DNA of 64,000 nt from NCBI RefSeq assembly GCF_002920635.1, contig NZ_PQSR01000007.1, positions 1 to 64,000 of the forward strand, read 5' to 3'. This stretch comes from Streptomyces sp. Ru72 (GTDB lineage Bacteria; Actinomycetota; Actinomycetes; Streptomycetales; Streptomycetaceae). The notes under the pieces are model-generated. The model was not told the DNA's origin, ran no database searches, and was given only the letters and a program-made list of their open reading frames with translations. Made by a program: the position numbers and the translations under genes. Shown here in pieces: positions 33,498-40,961 of the stretch (its first letter is position 1; each line of letters begins with the position of its first letter).

Positions 33498-34370
33498 TCA
33501 GCCGAGCGAGCCGGCCAGCTGTCCGGCCAGTTTCCTGGCCTTGTCCTGCATGTCCTTGCTGCTCGGGGTGGTCCCGGGGGCGGCCGGCTGCTCGTCGTAC
33601 TCGATGGTCACGATCACGTTGGACGTGCGGAACACCACAGTCACGGTCCGCTGCTGGGCGGTGCTCAGCTCATCGTCGATGAACGCCTCGTCGCCGAGGT
33701 CGTCGAGGGTGCGGGGCTGGAGATCGGCCGGGGTTCCGGTGACGGAGGGGCTGCCGGAGGGAGAGCCGGACGCCGATGCCGAGGGGTTGGGACTGCCACT
33801 GGCCCCGGCGGCTGAAGGGGAAGCGGAGGCTGAGCCGGCTGAGGACGGAGAGGCGGAGCCGGAACTGGAACCGGGAGCCGGGCTCACAGGGGAACCAGAA
33901 CTCGAACCGGAACCGGCACTGGGCTCCGGAAGGTTCGCGGCCAGCTCCTTGGTGGCGTAGACCTGGTGGGCGGCGTTGTCGTCCGAGACCGAGTTGTCGT
34001 ACGACACCACCCGCTCGAAGTCCACGAACAGATGGTCCGTGGCGTCGGGCGACTCCGCCTTCCAACGGCAGCCCGAGCGGCGGTCGTTGTTGTAGGTGAG
34101 GGCGGCCTCGCCCTGGTACGCCCTGTCGCGCTGCTCCTCGTCCGCTATGCGCGTCAGGCCCGGCAGAAGCGCGTCGAGGGTGTCATGGCTCACGGCACTG
34201 CAGGCGTCGGCGAGAGTGCGGTACTTGCCCGGCTGCGGGGCGGCGGCGCTCGTGCTGGAACCGGCCTTGGGGTCCGCGGCCCGGCCACCGCTTCCGGAAC
34301 CGCCGGTGCAGGCGGCCAGCAGGGCCGCGAGGAGCACGGCGGCGCCCGGTACGTACGCCTTCCGCTGCAC
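33498..34370 (-). CDS. Second DUF3558-like lipoprotein with Ser/Gly/Pro-rich insert
   Basis: A 290-residue exported protein starting with signal and lipobox (GAAVLLAALLAAC, Cys near residue 20). The body starts ADACSAVSHDTLDALLPG and contains RRSGCRWKAES, the same two-cysteine pattern as the downstream neighbour, so the two are diverged tandem paralogues. A ~65-residue Ser/Gly/Ala/Pro tract interrupts the fold. GTG 34370 has AGGAG seven bases upstream. It is divergent from rtcB. Function unknown. Confidence 0.75.
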   Translation of the reverse strand: MQRKAYVPGAAVLLAALLAACTGGSGSGGRAADPKAGSSTSAAAPQPGKYRTLADACSAVSHDTLDALLPGLTRIADEEQRDRAYQGEAALTYNNDRRSGCRWKAESPDATDHLFVDFERVVSYDNSVSDDNAAHQVYATKELAANLPEPSAGSGSSSGSPVSPAPGSSSGSASPSSAGSASASPSAAGASGSPNPSASASGSPSGSPSVTGTPADLQPRTLDDLGDEAFIDDELSTAQQRTVTVVFRTSNVIVTIEYDEQPAAPGTTPSSKDMQDKARKLAGQLAGSLG

Positions 34371-34563
34371 GGTGAGGCTCCTCTCGACGGTGTTCCGCGG
34401 GGTGGGGCCGCTGGTTATTCGGTTGCCGCACGGGGCGGACCCCTGGAGACAATGTGTATCGCACGCACTGCCGTGGACGCCGGTCCGTTGTCCCATACGT
34501 CGACCTTGGCGCCGGTTTTGCGCTTACAGACTTCTGTTGTGATTCCGGGGGATCGAGGACGAT

Positions 34564-35757
34564 ATGTCGTATGTAGAGGTGCCGGGGGCCAAGGTTCCGA
34601 TCCGCATGTGGGCGGACCCGTCGACGGTCGAGGACGCCGCGATGCAGCAGCTGCGGAACGTGTCGACCCTGCCGTGGATCAAGGGCCTGGCGGTCATGCC
34701 GGACGTCCACTACGGCAAGGGCGCGACGGTCGGCTCGGTGATCGCGATGCGGGACGCAGTGTGTCCGGCGGCGGTCGGGGTCGACATCGGGTGCGGGATG
34801 TCGGCCGTGAAGACGTCACTGACGGCGAACGACCTGCCGGGGGATCTGTCACGCCTGCGCTCGAAGATCGAGCAGGCGATTCCGGTGGGGCGGGGGATGC
34901 ACGCCGACCCCGTCGACCCCGGGCGGCTGCACGGGTTCGCCACCTCGGGGTGGGAGGAGTTCTGGGGGCGGTTCGGCGGGGTCGCCGAGGCGGTGAGGTT
35001 CCGCGAGGAGCGGGCTGCGAAACAAATGGGCACACTCGGCTCCGGCAATCACTTCTGCGAAGTGTGCGTGGACATATCCGGTTCGGTGTGGCTCATGCTC
35101 CACTCCGGTTCCCGCAACATCGGCAAGGAACTGGCCGAGCACCACATCGGTGTCGCCCAGAAGCTCCCGCACAACCAGGGCCTGATCGACCGTGACCTCG
35201 CCGTCTTCGTCGCGGACACCCCGCAGATGGCGGCGTACCGCAACGACCTGTACTGGGCGCAGGAGTACGCCAAGTACAACCGCGCGCTGATGATGGCCCT
35301 CCTGAAGGACGTGATGCGCAGGGAGTTCAAGAAGGCGAAGCCGACTTTCGAGCCGGAGATCTCCTGCCACCACAACTACGTGGCGGAGGAGCGGTACGAG
35401 GGCATGGACCTGCTCGTGACCCGTAAGGGGGCCATCCGTGCGGGATCCGGCGAGTACGGGATCATCCCCGGTTCGATGGGCACGGGTTCGTACATCGTGA
35501 GGGGCCTTGGAAACGAGAAGTCCTTCAACTCCGCGTCGCACGGCGCCGGCCGGCGCATGAGCCGCAACGCCGCGAAGCGCCGGTTCACGGCGAAGGACCT
35601 GGAGGACCAGACGCGGGGCGTGGAGTGCCGCAAGGACTCCGGTGTCGTGGACGAGATCCCGGGCGCGTACAAGCCCATCGAGAAGGTCATCGAGCAGCAG
35701 ACCGACCTGGTGGAGGTCGTGGCGAAGCTGAAGCAGGTCGTCTGTGTGAAGGGCTGA
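34564..35757 (+). CDS. rtcB: RNA-splicing ligase RtcB
   Basis: RtcB joins RNA 2',3'-cyclic phosphate or 3'-phosphate to 5'-OH ends using GTP and Mn2+. The 397-residue protein has the metal residues in DVHYGKGATVGSV, GVDIGCGM, GSGNHFCEV, LMLHSGSRNIG and SCHHNY, and the guanylylated His in SASHGAGRRMSR. The family is usually 400-480 residues, so this is a compact form. No archease, RtcA or RtcR gene is beside it. ATG 34564 overlaps a GAGGACGAT leader. Its role in Streptomyces (RNA repair) is inferred. Confidence 0.93.
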   Translation: MSYVEVPGAKVPIRMWADPSTVEDAAMQQLRNVSTLPWIKGLAVMPDVHYGKGATVGSVIAMRDAVCPAAVGVDIGCGMSAVKTSLTANDLPGDLSRLRSKIEQAIPVGRGMHADPVDPGRLHGFATSGWEEFWGRFGGVAEAVRFREERAAKQMGTLGSGNHFCEVCVDISGSVWLMLHSGSRNIGKELAEHHIGVAQKLPHNQGLIDRDLAVFVADTPQMAAYRNDLYWAQEYAKYNRALMMALLKDVMRREFKKAKPTFEPEISCHHNYVAEERYEGMDLLVTRKGAIRAGSGEYGIIPGSMGTGSYIVRGLGNEKSFNSASHGAGRRMSRNAAKRRFTAKDLEDQTRGVECRKDSGVVDEIPGAYKPIEKVIEQQTDLVEVVAKLKQVVCVKG

Positions 35758-35762
35758 CCTAC

Positions 35763-35791
35763 GAGGCCCCCGGGCGGAAGCCGGGGGCCTC
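35763..35791 (+). terminator. Terminator after rtcB
   Basis: GAGGCCCCCGG and CCGGGGGCCTC are perfect 11-base arms around a seven-base loop, six bases after the rtcB stop. Confidence 0.85.
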
Positions 35792-35825
35792 GCTCGGCCG
35801 CTCATCGACCGGTTGGCATGGAAGT

Positions 35826-35864
35826 GCTCTGGGGGTACCCCTGTTCGGAGAGCCTGGGGGAGTG
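35826..35864. repeat. Streptomyces hairpin repeat, copy 1 of the rtcB-bioY gap
   Basis: GCTCTGGGGGTACCCC ... GCCTGGGGGAGTG has the same design (inverted) as the element in hemC: a GGGGGTACCCC core, a TTCGG centre and a GGGGGAG end. Confidence 0.65.
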
Positions 35865-35916
35865 CCGGCCGGAAGTCCTCGTACTGGACGTACTTGGGCT
35901 TTCGGCCGGTGCGGCG

Positions 35917-35954
35917 AGTGGGGGTACCCCCTGCTCGAAGAGTTCGGGGGAGCG
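35917..35954. repeat. Streptomyces hairpin repeat, copy 2 of the rtcB-bioY gap
   Basis: AGTGGGGGTACCCCCTGCTC ... TTCGGGGGAGCG is a second copy, same orientation, 91 bp after the first. Between them GCCGGCCGGAAG and CTTTCGGCCGGTGC form a further imperfect hairpin around a GTACTGGACGTAC palindrome. Confidence 0.65.
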
Positions 35955-35993
35955 TTTCGTCTCGGAACCAAGATGGGGCCGAGCGCGCGGCCG

Positions 35994-36587
35994 TCAGCGC
36001 CGAAGGCTCTCGACACCCCGCCAGGCCAGGGGCAGCACAGCCGCCGCTGCGGCGATCTTCAACGCGTCCGTGACGAGGAACGGGGTGACGCCTTCGGCGA
36101 TGGTCGTCTGGAGGCCGAGGTGGAGGTCCATGGCCAGCCAGGTGGCGCCGACCAGGTAGATGACCGTGTTCCCGAGGGCCATGAGGCCGATGGTGCCGAC
36201 GACGGTGCGGTCGTTGCCTCGGCGGGCGAGTTCGCCGACCAGCGCGGCGGCCAGGACGAAGCCCAGGACATAGCCGAAGGCCGGACCGCCCAGGCCGCTG
36301 GAGTGGCTCGCGAACCAGGGGACTCCGGCGGCTCCGGCCGCGAGGTAGAGCAGCATGGAAGCGGCTCCGCGGGCGGTGCCCAGGGCGGCGCCGGTCAGGA
36401 GGACGGCGAGGGTCTGGAGCGTGAACGGAATGGGGCTGAGCGGGGTGTGCAGGGAGACCTGGGCGGCGAGGCCTGTGAGTCCCGCGCCGCCGACGACGAG
36501 GAGCGTGTCGCGTAGAAGCGCCGTGCCGGGGACGCGGTCGGCCAGGACACCGGGACGAGCGGCGGGCCGGAGGGTGGCTGTGGTCAT
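35994..36587 (-). CDS. bioY: Biotin transporter BioY (ECF S component)
   Basis: A 197-residue polytopic membrane protein of the BioY family, which imports biotin alone or with the shared ECF ATPase module. It has about six helices and the conserved segments TLQTLAVLLTGAALG, SSGLGGPAFGYVLGF and WLAMDLHLGLQTTIAEGVTPF. It is the last gene of the minus-strand operon, 35 bp after the biotin carrier gene, so its import role fits the biotin-dependent enzymes upstream in the same operon. Confidence 0.92.
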   Translation of the reverse strand: MTTATLRPAARPGVLADRVPGTALLRDTLLVVGGAGLTGLAAQVSLHTPLSPIPFTLQTLAVLLTGAALGTARGAASMLLYLAAGAAGVPWFASHSSGLGGPAFGYVLGFVLAAALVGELARRGNDRTVVGTIGLMALGNTVIYLVGATWLAMDLHLGLQTTIAEGVTPFLVTDALKIAAAAAVLPLAWRGVESLRR

Positions 36588-36622
36588 GGTGGTTGGGGCT
36601 CCGTTCGAGTGGGACGTGATAC

Positions 36623-36838
36623 TCAGGAGATCTCGGCGATCAGAGCGCCCTCTTCGAGGACGTCGCCCTCGCTGATGGCGAGCTTGGAGACGGTTCCGGC
36701 CGTGTCCGCCTCGACAGGAATCTCCATCTTCATGGATTCGAGGATGGCGAGGGTATCTCCTGCGGACACCGCGTCACCCTCGCTGACCAGGACTTTCCAT
36801 ACGTTCGCGGCGAGGTCCGCGGTGATCTGCTGGGCCAT
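36623..36838 (-). CDS. Biotin carboxyl carrier protein
   Basis: A 71-residue single biotinyl domain. The biotinylation site is Lys37 in LESMKMEIPVE, with the flanking strands of the usual hammerhead (VWKVLVSEGDAVSAGDTLAI, LAISEGDVLEEGALI). It would carry carboxybiotin between the biotin carboxylase encoded 12 bp upstream and a carboxyltransferase. No classical acyl-CoA carboxyltransferase is in the operon; the PxpB/PxpC homologues are the only candidates. Confidence 0.93.
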   Translation of the reverse strand: MAQQITADLAANVWKVLVSEGDAVSAGDTLAILESMKMEIPVEADTAGTVSKLAISEGDVLEEGALIAEIS

Positions 36839-36850
36839 GGGGAAGTACTC

Positions 36851-38224
36851 CTAACGCATCTGGGCGACGATGCCGGTCGTGTAGTCGCCGTCGGTGAACA
36901 CGGGGTTGTCGAGGAGTTCGGTGAAGAACGGCAGGTTGTTCTTGGGGCCGCTGATGGTGAAGGCCGTCAGCGCGGCACGGGCGCGGGCGAGGGCCGCCTC
37001 GCGGGTGTCGGCGTGCACGATCAGCTTGGCCATGAGTGAGTCGTACGCCGGAGTGACCCTGTCGCCCTCCGCGTACCCGGAGTCGACGCGCACGTCCTCC
37101 CCGGTGGGCTCGGCCCATGTGCTGATCGCGCCCGGACCGGGCAGGAAGCGGACGGGGTCTTCGGCGTTGACGCGGAACTCCACGGCATGACCGCGTGGCC
37201 GGACCGCGGTGAGGTCCGCCGACGGCGGCAGGCCGGAAGCGACGCGCAACTGCTGTTCGACCAGGTCGATGCCGTACACGGCCTCGGTGACGGGGTGCTC
37301 GACCTGGAGGCGGGTGTTCATCTCCAGGAAGACGAAGTCCTGGGCGCCCTTCTCGCCGTGCACGAGGCATTCGACGGTGCCCGCGTTCCGGTACCCGACG
37401 GCCTTGCCCGCCTCGACGGCGGCGGCGAGCATGCGCTGGCGCAGTTCGGGGTCGAGGGCCGGGGAAGGGCTCTCCTCCACCAGCTTCTGGTTGCGGCGCT
37501 GCACCGAGCAGTTGCGTTCACCGAGCGCCACCACCGTGCCGTCGGCGAGACCGAGGATCTGCACCTCGATGTGGCGGGCGTCGGGGTAGTAGCGCTCCAG
37601 CAGGATGCCGGGGTCGCCGAACATGCGCGCGGCGAAGCCGGAGACGGCCGCGTACTGCTTGCGCAGTTCCGCCTCGTCGTGCGCGATCCCCATGCCCATG
37701 CCGCCGCCGCCCGCCGACGCCTTGACCATCAGCGGGTAGCCGACGGCGTGCGCGGCCTCGACGGCGGCGGCCTCGTCGGTGACCGGGTCGGTGGTGCCGG
37801 GGGCCACCGGCATGCCGGTGGCGGCGACCGCGTTGCGGGCGTTGATCTTGTCGCCCATCAGGTCGATGACGTCCGGGTCGGGTCCGACCCAGACCAGTCC
37901 GGCGTCCTTCACCCTGCGGGCGAAGTCGGCGTTCTCGGAGAGGAAACCGTAGCCGGGGTGGATGGCCGCGGCGCCGGTCCTGGCGGCGGCTTCCAGGACA
38001 CGATCGGCGTTGCGGTAGGACTCGGCGGGCGCCGCCGGTCCGATCTCCACCGCCTCGTCGGCTTCTGCCACGAAGGGCAGCCCTGCGTCGATGTCGCTGT
38101 GCACGGCGATGGTGCGGATGCCGAGCCGCCGGGCGGTGCGGATGATGCGGCGGGCGATCTCGCCGCGGTTCGCGACGAGCAGGGAGTCGATCAGCGCGGG
38201 TCCAGTCAGCGGGGACTCAGTCAC
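36851..38224 (-). CDS. Biotin carboxylase subunit (AccC-like)
   Basis: A 457-residue ATP-grasp enzyme that carboxylates protein-bound biotin with bicarbonate and ATP. Motifs: SLLVANRGEIARRIIRTARR at the start, the glycine-rich loop KASAGGGGMGMGI, EMNTRLQVEHPVTEAV with the catalytic residues, and the C-terminal AEDPVRFLPGPG. It lacks the fused biotinyl domain of actinobacterial AccA types; the separate carrier follows at 36838. It starts with GTG overlapping the pxpA stop, so it is translationally coupled to pxpA, not to acyl-CoA genes. Confidence 0.9.
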   Translation of the reverse strand: MTESPLTGPALIDSLLVANRGEIARRIIRTARRLGIRTIAVHSDIDAGLPFVAEADEAVEIGPAAPAESYRNADRVLEAAARTGAAAIHPGYGFLSENADFARRVKDAGLVWVGPDPDVIDLMGDKINARNAVAATGMPVAPGTTDPVTDEAAAVEAAHAVGYPLMVKASAGGGGMGMGIAHDEAELRKQYAAVSGFAARMFGDPGILLERYYPDARHIEVQILGLADGTVVALGERNCSVQRRNQKLVEESPSPALDPELRQRMLAAAVEAGKAVGYRNAGTVECLVHGEKGAQDFVFLEMNTRLQVEHPVTEAVYGIDLVEQQLRVASGLPPSADLTAVRPRGHAVEFRVNAEDPVRFLPGPGAISTWAEPTGEDVRVDSGYAEGDRVTPAYDSLMAKLIVHADTREAALARARAALTAFTISGPKNNLPFFTELLDNPVFTDGDYTTGIVAQMR

Positions 38225-38988
38225 GAGGCCACCTCCAGGTGGGCCAGCGGAACCGTCTGGATGCCGTGCTCGGTGAGGGCCCGGTGCACCGCAGCTGCCG
38301 TCTCGACCGCGTTGGGGGCATCACCGTGCAGGCACAACGACACGGCGTCCACGTCGAGTTGGGTGCCGTCCTTGGCCTCGATCTTCTTCTCCAGGACCAT
38401 CCGTACGGCCCGCCGCGCGACCAGCTCAGGGTCCCAGGCGAGCTTGACCGGCTCGATGACGAGGCGGCCGGAGCCGTCGTAGTGCAGGTCGGGGAAGGCC
38501 TCGGGGACGAGGGTGACGCCCTCGGCCGCTACTGCGTCCGCGGTGCTGCGGTTCAGGAGCATCAGAGGCAGCGAGGGGTCGGTCTTGGCCACGGCCCGCG
38601 CGACGGCGGCGGCGAGCGCGGGGTCCTCGGAGGCCATCACGTACAGGGCGCCGTGCGGCTTGACATGGGCCATGCGCCCGCCGGCCGAGCGTACGAAGGC
38701 GTCGAGAGCGCCGAGCTGGTAGAGGCAGTAGTCCTCCAGGTCCTCCGGCGGCACGGTCATGCGGCGGCGCCCGAAGCCCATCAGGTCGGGGAAGGCGAGG
38801 TGTGCGCCGATGGCGAGGCCGTGTTCGACGGCGGCGGCGACGGTACGGCGGATGGTGGGCGGGTCGCCGGCGTGGTAGCCGGTGGCGACGTTGACCGAGG
38901 TGAGGTACGGCATCATGCCGAGGTCGTCGCCGAGTCTCCAGCGGCCGAAGCTCTCGCCCATGTCGCAGTTGAGGTCGATCCGGGGCAT
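38221..38988 (-). CDS. pxpA: 5-oxoprolinase subunit PxpA (LamB/YcsF family)
   Basis: A 255-residue LamB/YcsF protein, which in E. coli and Bacillus works with PxpB and PxpC to cleave 5-oxoproline to glutamate using ATP. Clear signatures: IDLNCDMGESFGRW, VNVATGYHAGDP, GAHLAFPDLMGFGRR and VKPHGALYVMA. ATG 38988 shares a base with the pxpC stop. The neighbouring biotin carboxylase and carrier suggest a carboxylating variant of the reaction. Confidence 0.92.
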   Translation of the reverse strand: MPRIDLNCDMGESFGRWRLGDDLGMMPYLTSVNVATGYHAGDPPTIRRTVAAAVEHGLAIGAHLAFPDLMGFGRRRMTVPPEDLEDYCLYQLGALDAFVRSAGGRMAHVKPHGALYVMASEDPALAAAVARAVAKTDPSLPLMLLNRSTADAVAAEGVTLVPEAFPDLHYDGSGRLVIEPVKLAWDPELVARRAVRMVLEKKIEAKDGTQLDVDAVSLCLHGDAPNAVETAAAVHRALTEHGIQTVPLAHLEVAS

Positions 38989-39974
38989 CAAAGTTCCTCG
39001 TAGTGGTGCGGGTTGGTGGTGTAGTCGGCGCGGGCGGCGAGCGAGAGCGCCTCGTCGAGGGAGACTTCGCGGAAGCGGATGGTGTCGCGGCCGGGCCGCA
39101 GCTGGCCGGTCTTCCACAGGCCGGCGTGGACGACGGTGCCGATGACGGTGAAGCCGCCGGCCGTCGGACCGTCCGGGCCGAGGATGACGGGGACGTCGCC
39201 GTTGGTGTTGATGCCGCCGACCGGGTAGCTGCCGTCCAGGATGTTGGAGGGATGGCCGCCGGCGACGCCGCCGGAGGGGCGGGCCCACTGGAAGCGGTGG
39301 GCCTGCAGGCGGGTGCCGACGCGGTTGGCGTTGAGGTCGACCTTCCACTCGCGGCCGATCAGGTCCCTCCAGTCCTGCTCGGTGAGGAAGTCCGGGTCGG
39401 CGTGCGGGCCGCGCATCACCTCGATCTCCCAGTCGTTGGCCAGCGCCGGGCGCAGCGAGGCGGGCAGCCGCAGCCGGGCGGGCGGTGGCACCGGCGGTGC
39501 GTGCAGGACGTCGCCCTTGGTCAGGGCGCGGCCCTCCACGCCGCCGATGCCGCCCATGGTGTAGGTGGCCCGCGATCCCAGCACGGAGGGCACCTCGATG
39601 CCGCCCGCGACGGCGAGGTAGAGCCGGAAACCGGGTCCCTTGACGATCGCGCACTTGATCTCGTCACCGGGCACGACCCGGACGGTCTCCCACAGCGGCA
39701 TCGGTTCGCCGTTGAGGGTGAGGCCCGAGCCCTCGGCGCCGGTGACGGCCACCGAGGTCTCGGCGAGCACCTTCAGGGTCAGCCGTCCCATGGGGATCTC
39801 CAGGGCGGCGGTCCCGGGGGCGTTGCCGACGAGGGAGTTGGCGACGCGGAAGGAGAGGTGGTCCATCGGCCCCGCCGGGAAGAAGCCCTTGGACTGCAGT
39901 CCCAGGCGGCCCGGGTAGTCCTGCACCAGGGTCTGCAGTCCGGGCGCGACCACGTCGAACACGGGCAGGCTCAT
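38988..39974 (-). CDS. pxpC: 5-oxoprolinase subunit PxpC / urea-amidolyase carboxyltransferase-like (KipA family)
   Basis: A 328-residue protein of the KipA/PxpC family, homologous to half of the carboxyltransferase region of urea amidolyase. Motifs: GLQTLVQDYPGRLGLQSKGF near the N-terminus, GPMDHLSFRVAN, DWRDLIGREWKVDLNANRVG and SGGVAGGHPSNI. It should form a complex with PxpB. Carboxyltransferase annotation of this family reflects homology; in E. coli no biotin is involved. Here the adjacent biotin enzymes make a real carboxyltransferase role plausible. Confidence 0.9.
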   Translation of the reverse strand: MSLPVFDVVAPGLQTLVQDYPGRLGLQSKGFFPAGPMDHLSFRVANSLVGNAPGTAALEIPMGRLTLKVLAETSVAVTGAEGSGLTLNGEPMPLWETVRVVPGDEIKCAIVKGPGFRLYLAVAGGIEVPSVLGSRATYTMGGIGGVEGRALTKGDVLHAPPVPPPARLRLPASLRPALANDWEIEVMRGPHADPDFLTEQDWRDLIGREWKVDLNANRVGTRLQAHRFQWARPSGGVAGGHPSNILDGSYPVGGINTNGDVPVILGPDGPTAGGFTVIGTVVHAGLWKTGQLRPGRDTIRFREVSLDEALSLAARADYTTNPHHYEEL

Positions 39975-40937
39975 TTACGGCACCTCCGTCCCGGCGGCGG
40001 CCGCCTCGCGGGCGGTGCGCAGCGCGTCGGCCTCGTCGCGCACCTCGGCGGCGCGCTGAAGGTAGTCGGCGACCGAGAACGGGTCGTCCTCGATCATGTA
40101 CTCGTAGCGGTTCTCCAGCACGTCCCGGCGGGCGGAGAGCAGCTGGTCCTCACCGACCCGCAGGAACCGCACGCGGTCGCCGGGGTGGATCAGGAGCGGG
40201 TCGTCGCGGAAGACGTCGTGGCGGGCGAGGATGTCGTACACCGGTACGGTGCGGCCGAACAGCTGGTAGCCGCCGGGCGACTCGACCGGGTAGATGGCCA
40301 CGCACGGCCCGCCAAGGCCGACCGCGCCCTCGGCGGTCCAGGTGCGGGTGGGGTTGTACTTCGGCACGGTGATGGCGTTGCGCGGGTCGAGCGGGAACAT
40401 GAACGGCAGGCCGGGGAAGAAGCCGGTGTAGGCGTTCCACCACTCGGTGCCGGTCACCGTCGCGTACAGGTCCTCGGGGTCGTCGAGGCCGTTGTACTCC
40501 AGGATGTAGCCGATGTTGGAGTTGTCGCGGACGTTGGGGGCGTCCTGGCGGATGGTGGTGGCGTAGCGCCGTACGGCCTCTCGGCTCTCGGAGTCGTCGA
40601 AGGCGATCGGCAGGGTGATGAGCCTGCTGGGGATCGTCAGCGCACGCACGGACTGCTGGGCGTCGTGCACCTCTTCGAGCGCGGCCACGAGGTCCTTGCG
40701 GTCGAGGGCGGCGGGCTCGTAGTGCAGCAGCAGGGAGCGGAAGCCGGGGGCGGCCTCCACCAGGCCGGGAACCGGGTGCTCGGCGAGCCGGGCGGAGACG
40801 GCGGTGACGAAGAAGTTCAGTTCCAGGTCGAGTGCCATCTCGCCGTACTCGACGAGCACGTACCGGTCGCCGGCGGCACGGTAGGTGATGGCCGGCCGTT
40901 CCCCGTCGGCGGGGCGGCTGTGGATGATCGCGGGCAT
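39975..40937 (-). CDS. pxpB: 5-oxoprolinase subunit PxpB / allophanate hydrolase subunit 1-like (KipI family)
   Basis: A 320-residue protein of the PxpB/KipI family. At ~100 residues more than E. coli PxpB it resembles the longer urea-amidolyase-type domain. Motifs: VLVEYGEMALDLELNFFV, SNIGYILEYNGLDD, YTGFFPGLPFMFPL, and GGPCVAIYPVESPGGYQLFG. A 50-residue helical tail follows. Its TAA abuts the pxpC start and its ATG is 24 bp after the permease stop, placing it second in the operon. Confidence 0.9.
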   Translation of the reverse strand: MPAIIHSRPADGERPAITYRAAGDRYVLVEYGEMALDLELNFFVTAVSARLAEHPVPGLVEAAPGFRSLLLHYEPAALDRKDLVAALEEVHDAQQSVRALTIPSRLITLPIAFDDSESREAVRRYATTIRQDAPNVRDNSNIGYILEYNGLDDPEDLYATVTGTEWWNAYTGFFPGLPFMFPLDPRNAITVPKYNPTRTWTAEGAVGLGGPCVAIYPVESPGGYQLFGRTVPVYDILARHDVFRDDPLLIHPGDRVRFLRVGEDQLLSARRDVLENRYEYMIEDDPFSVADYLQRAAEVRDEADALRTAREAAAAGTEVP

Positions 40938-40961
40938 GGTGGTCTTCTCGGTCCTCTTCTC

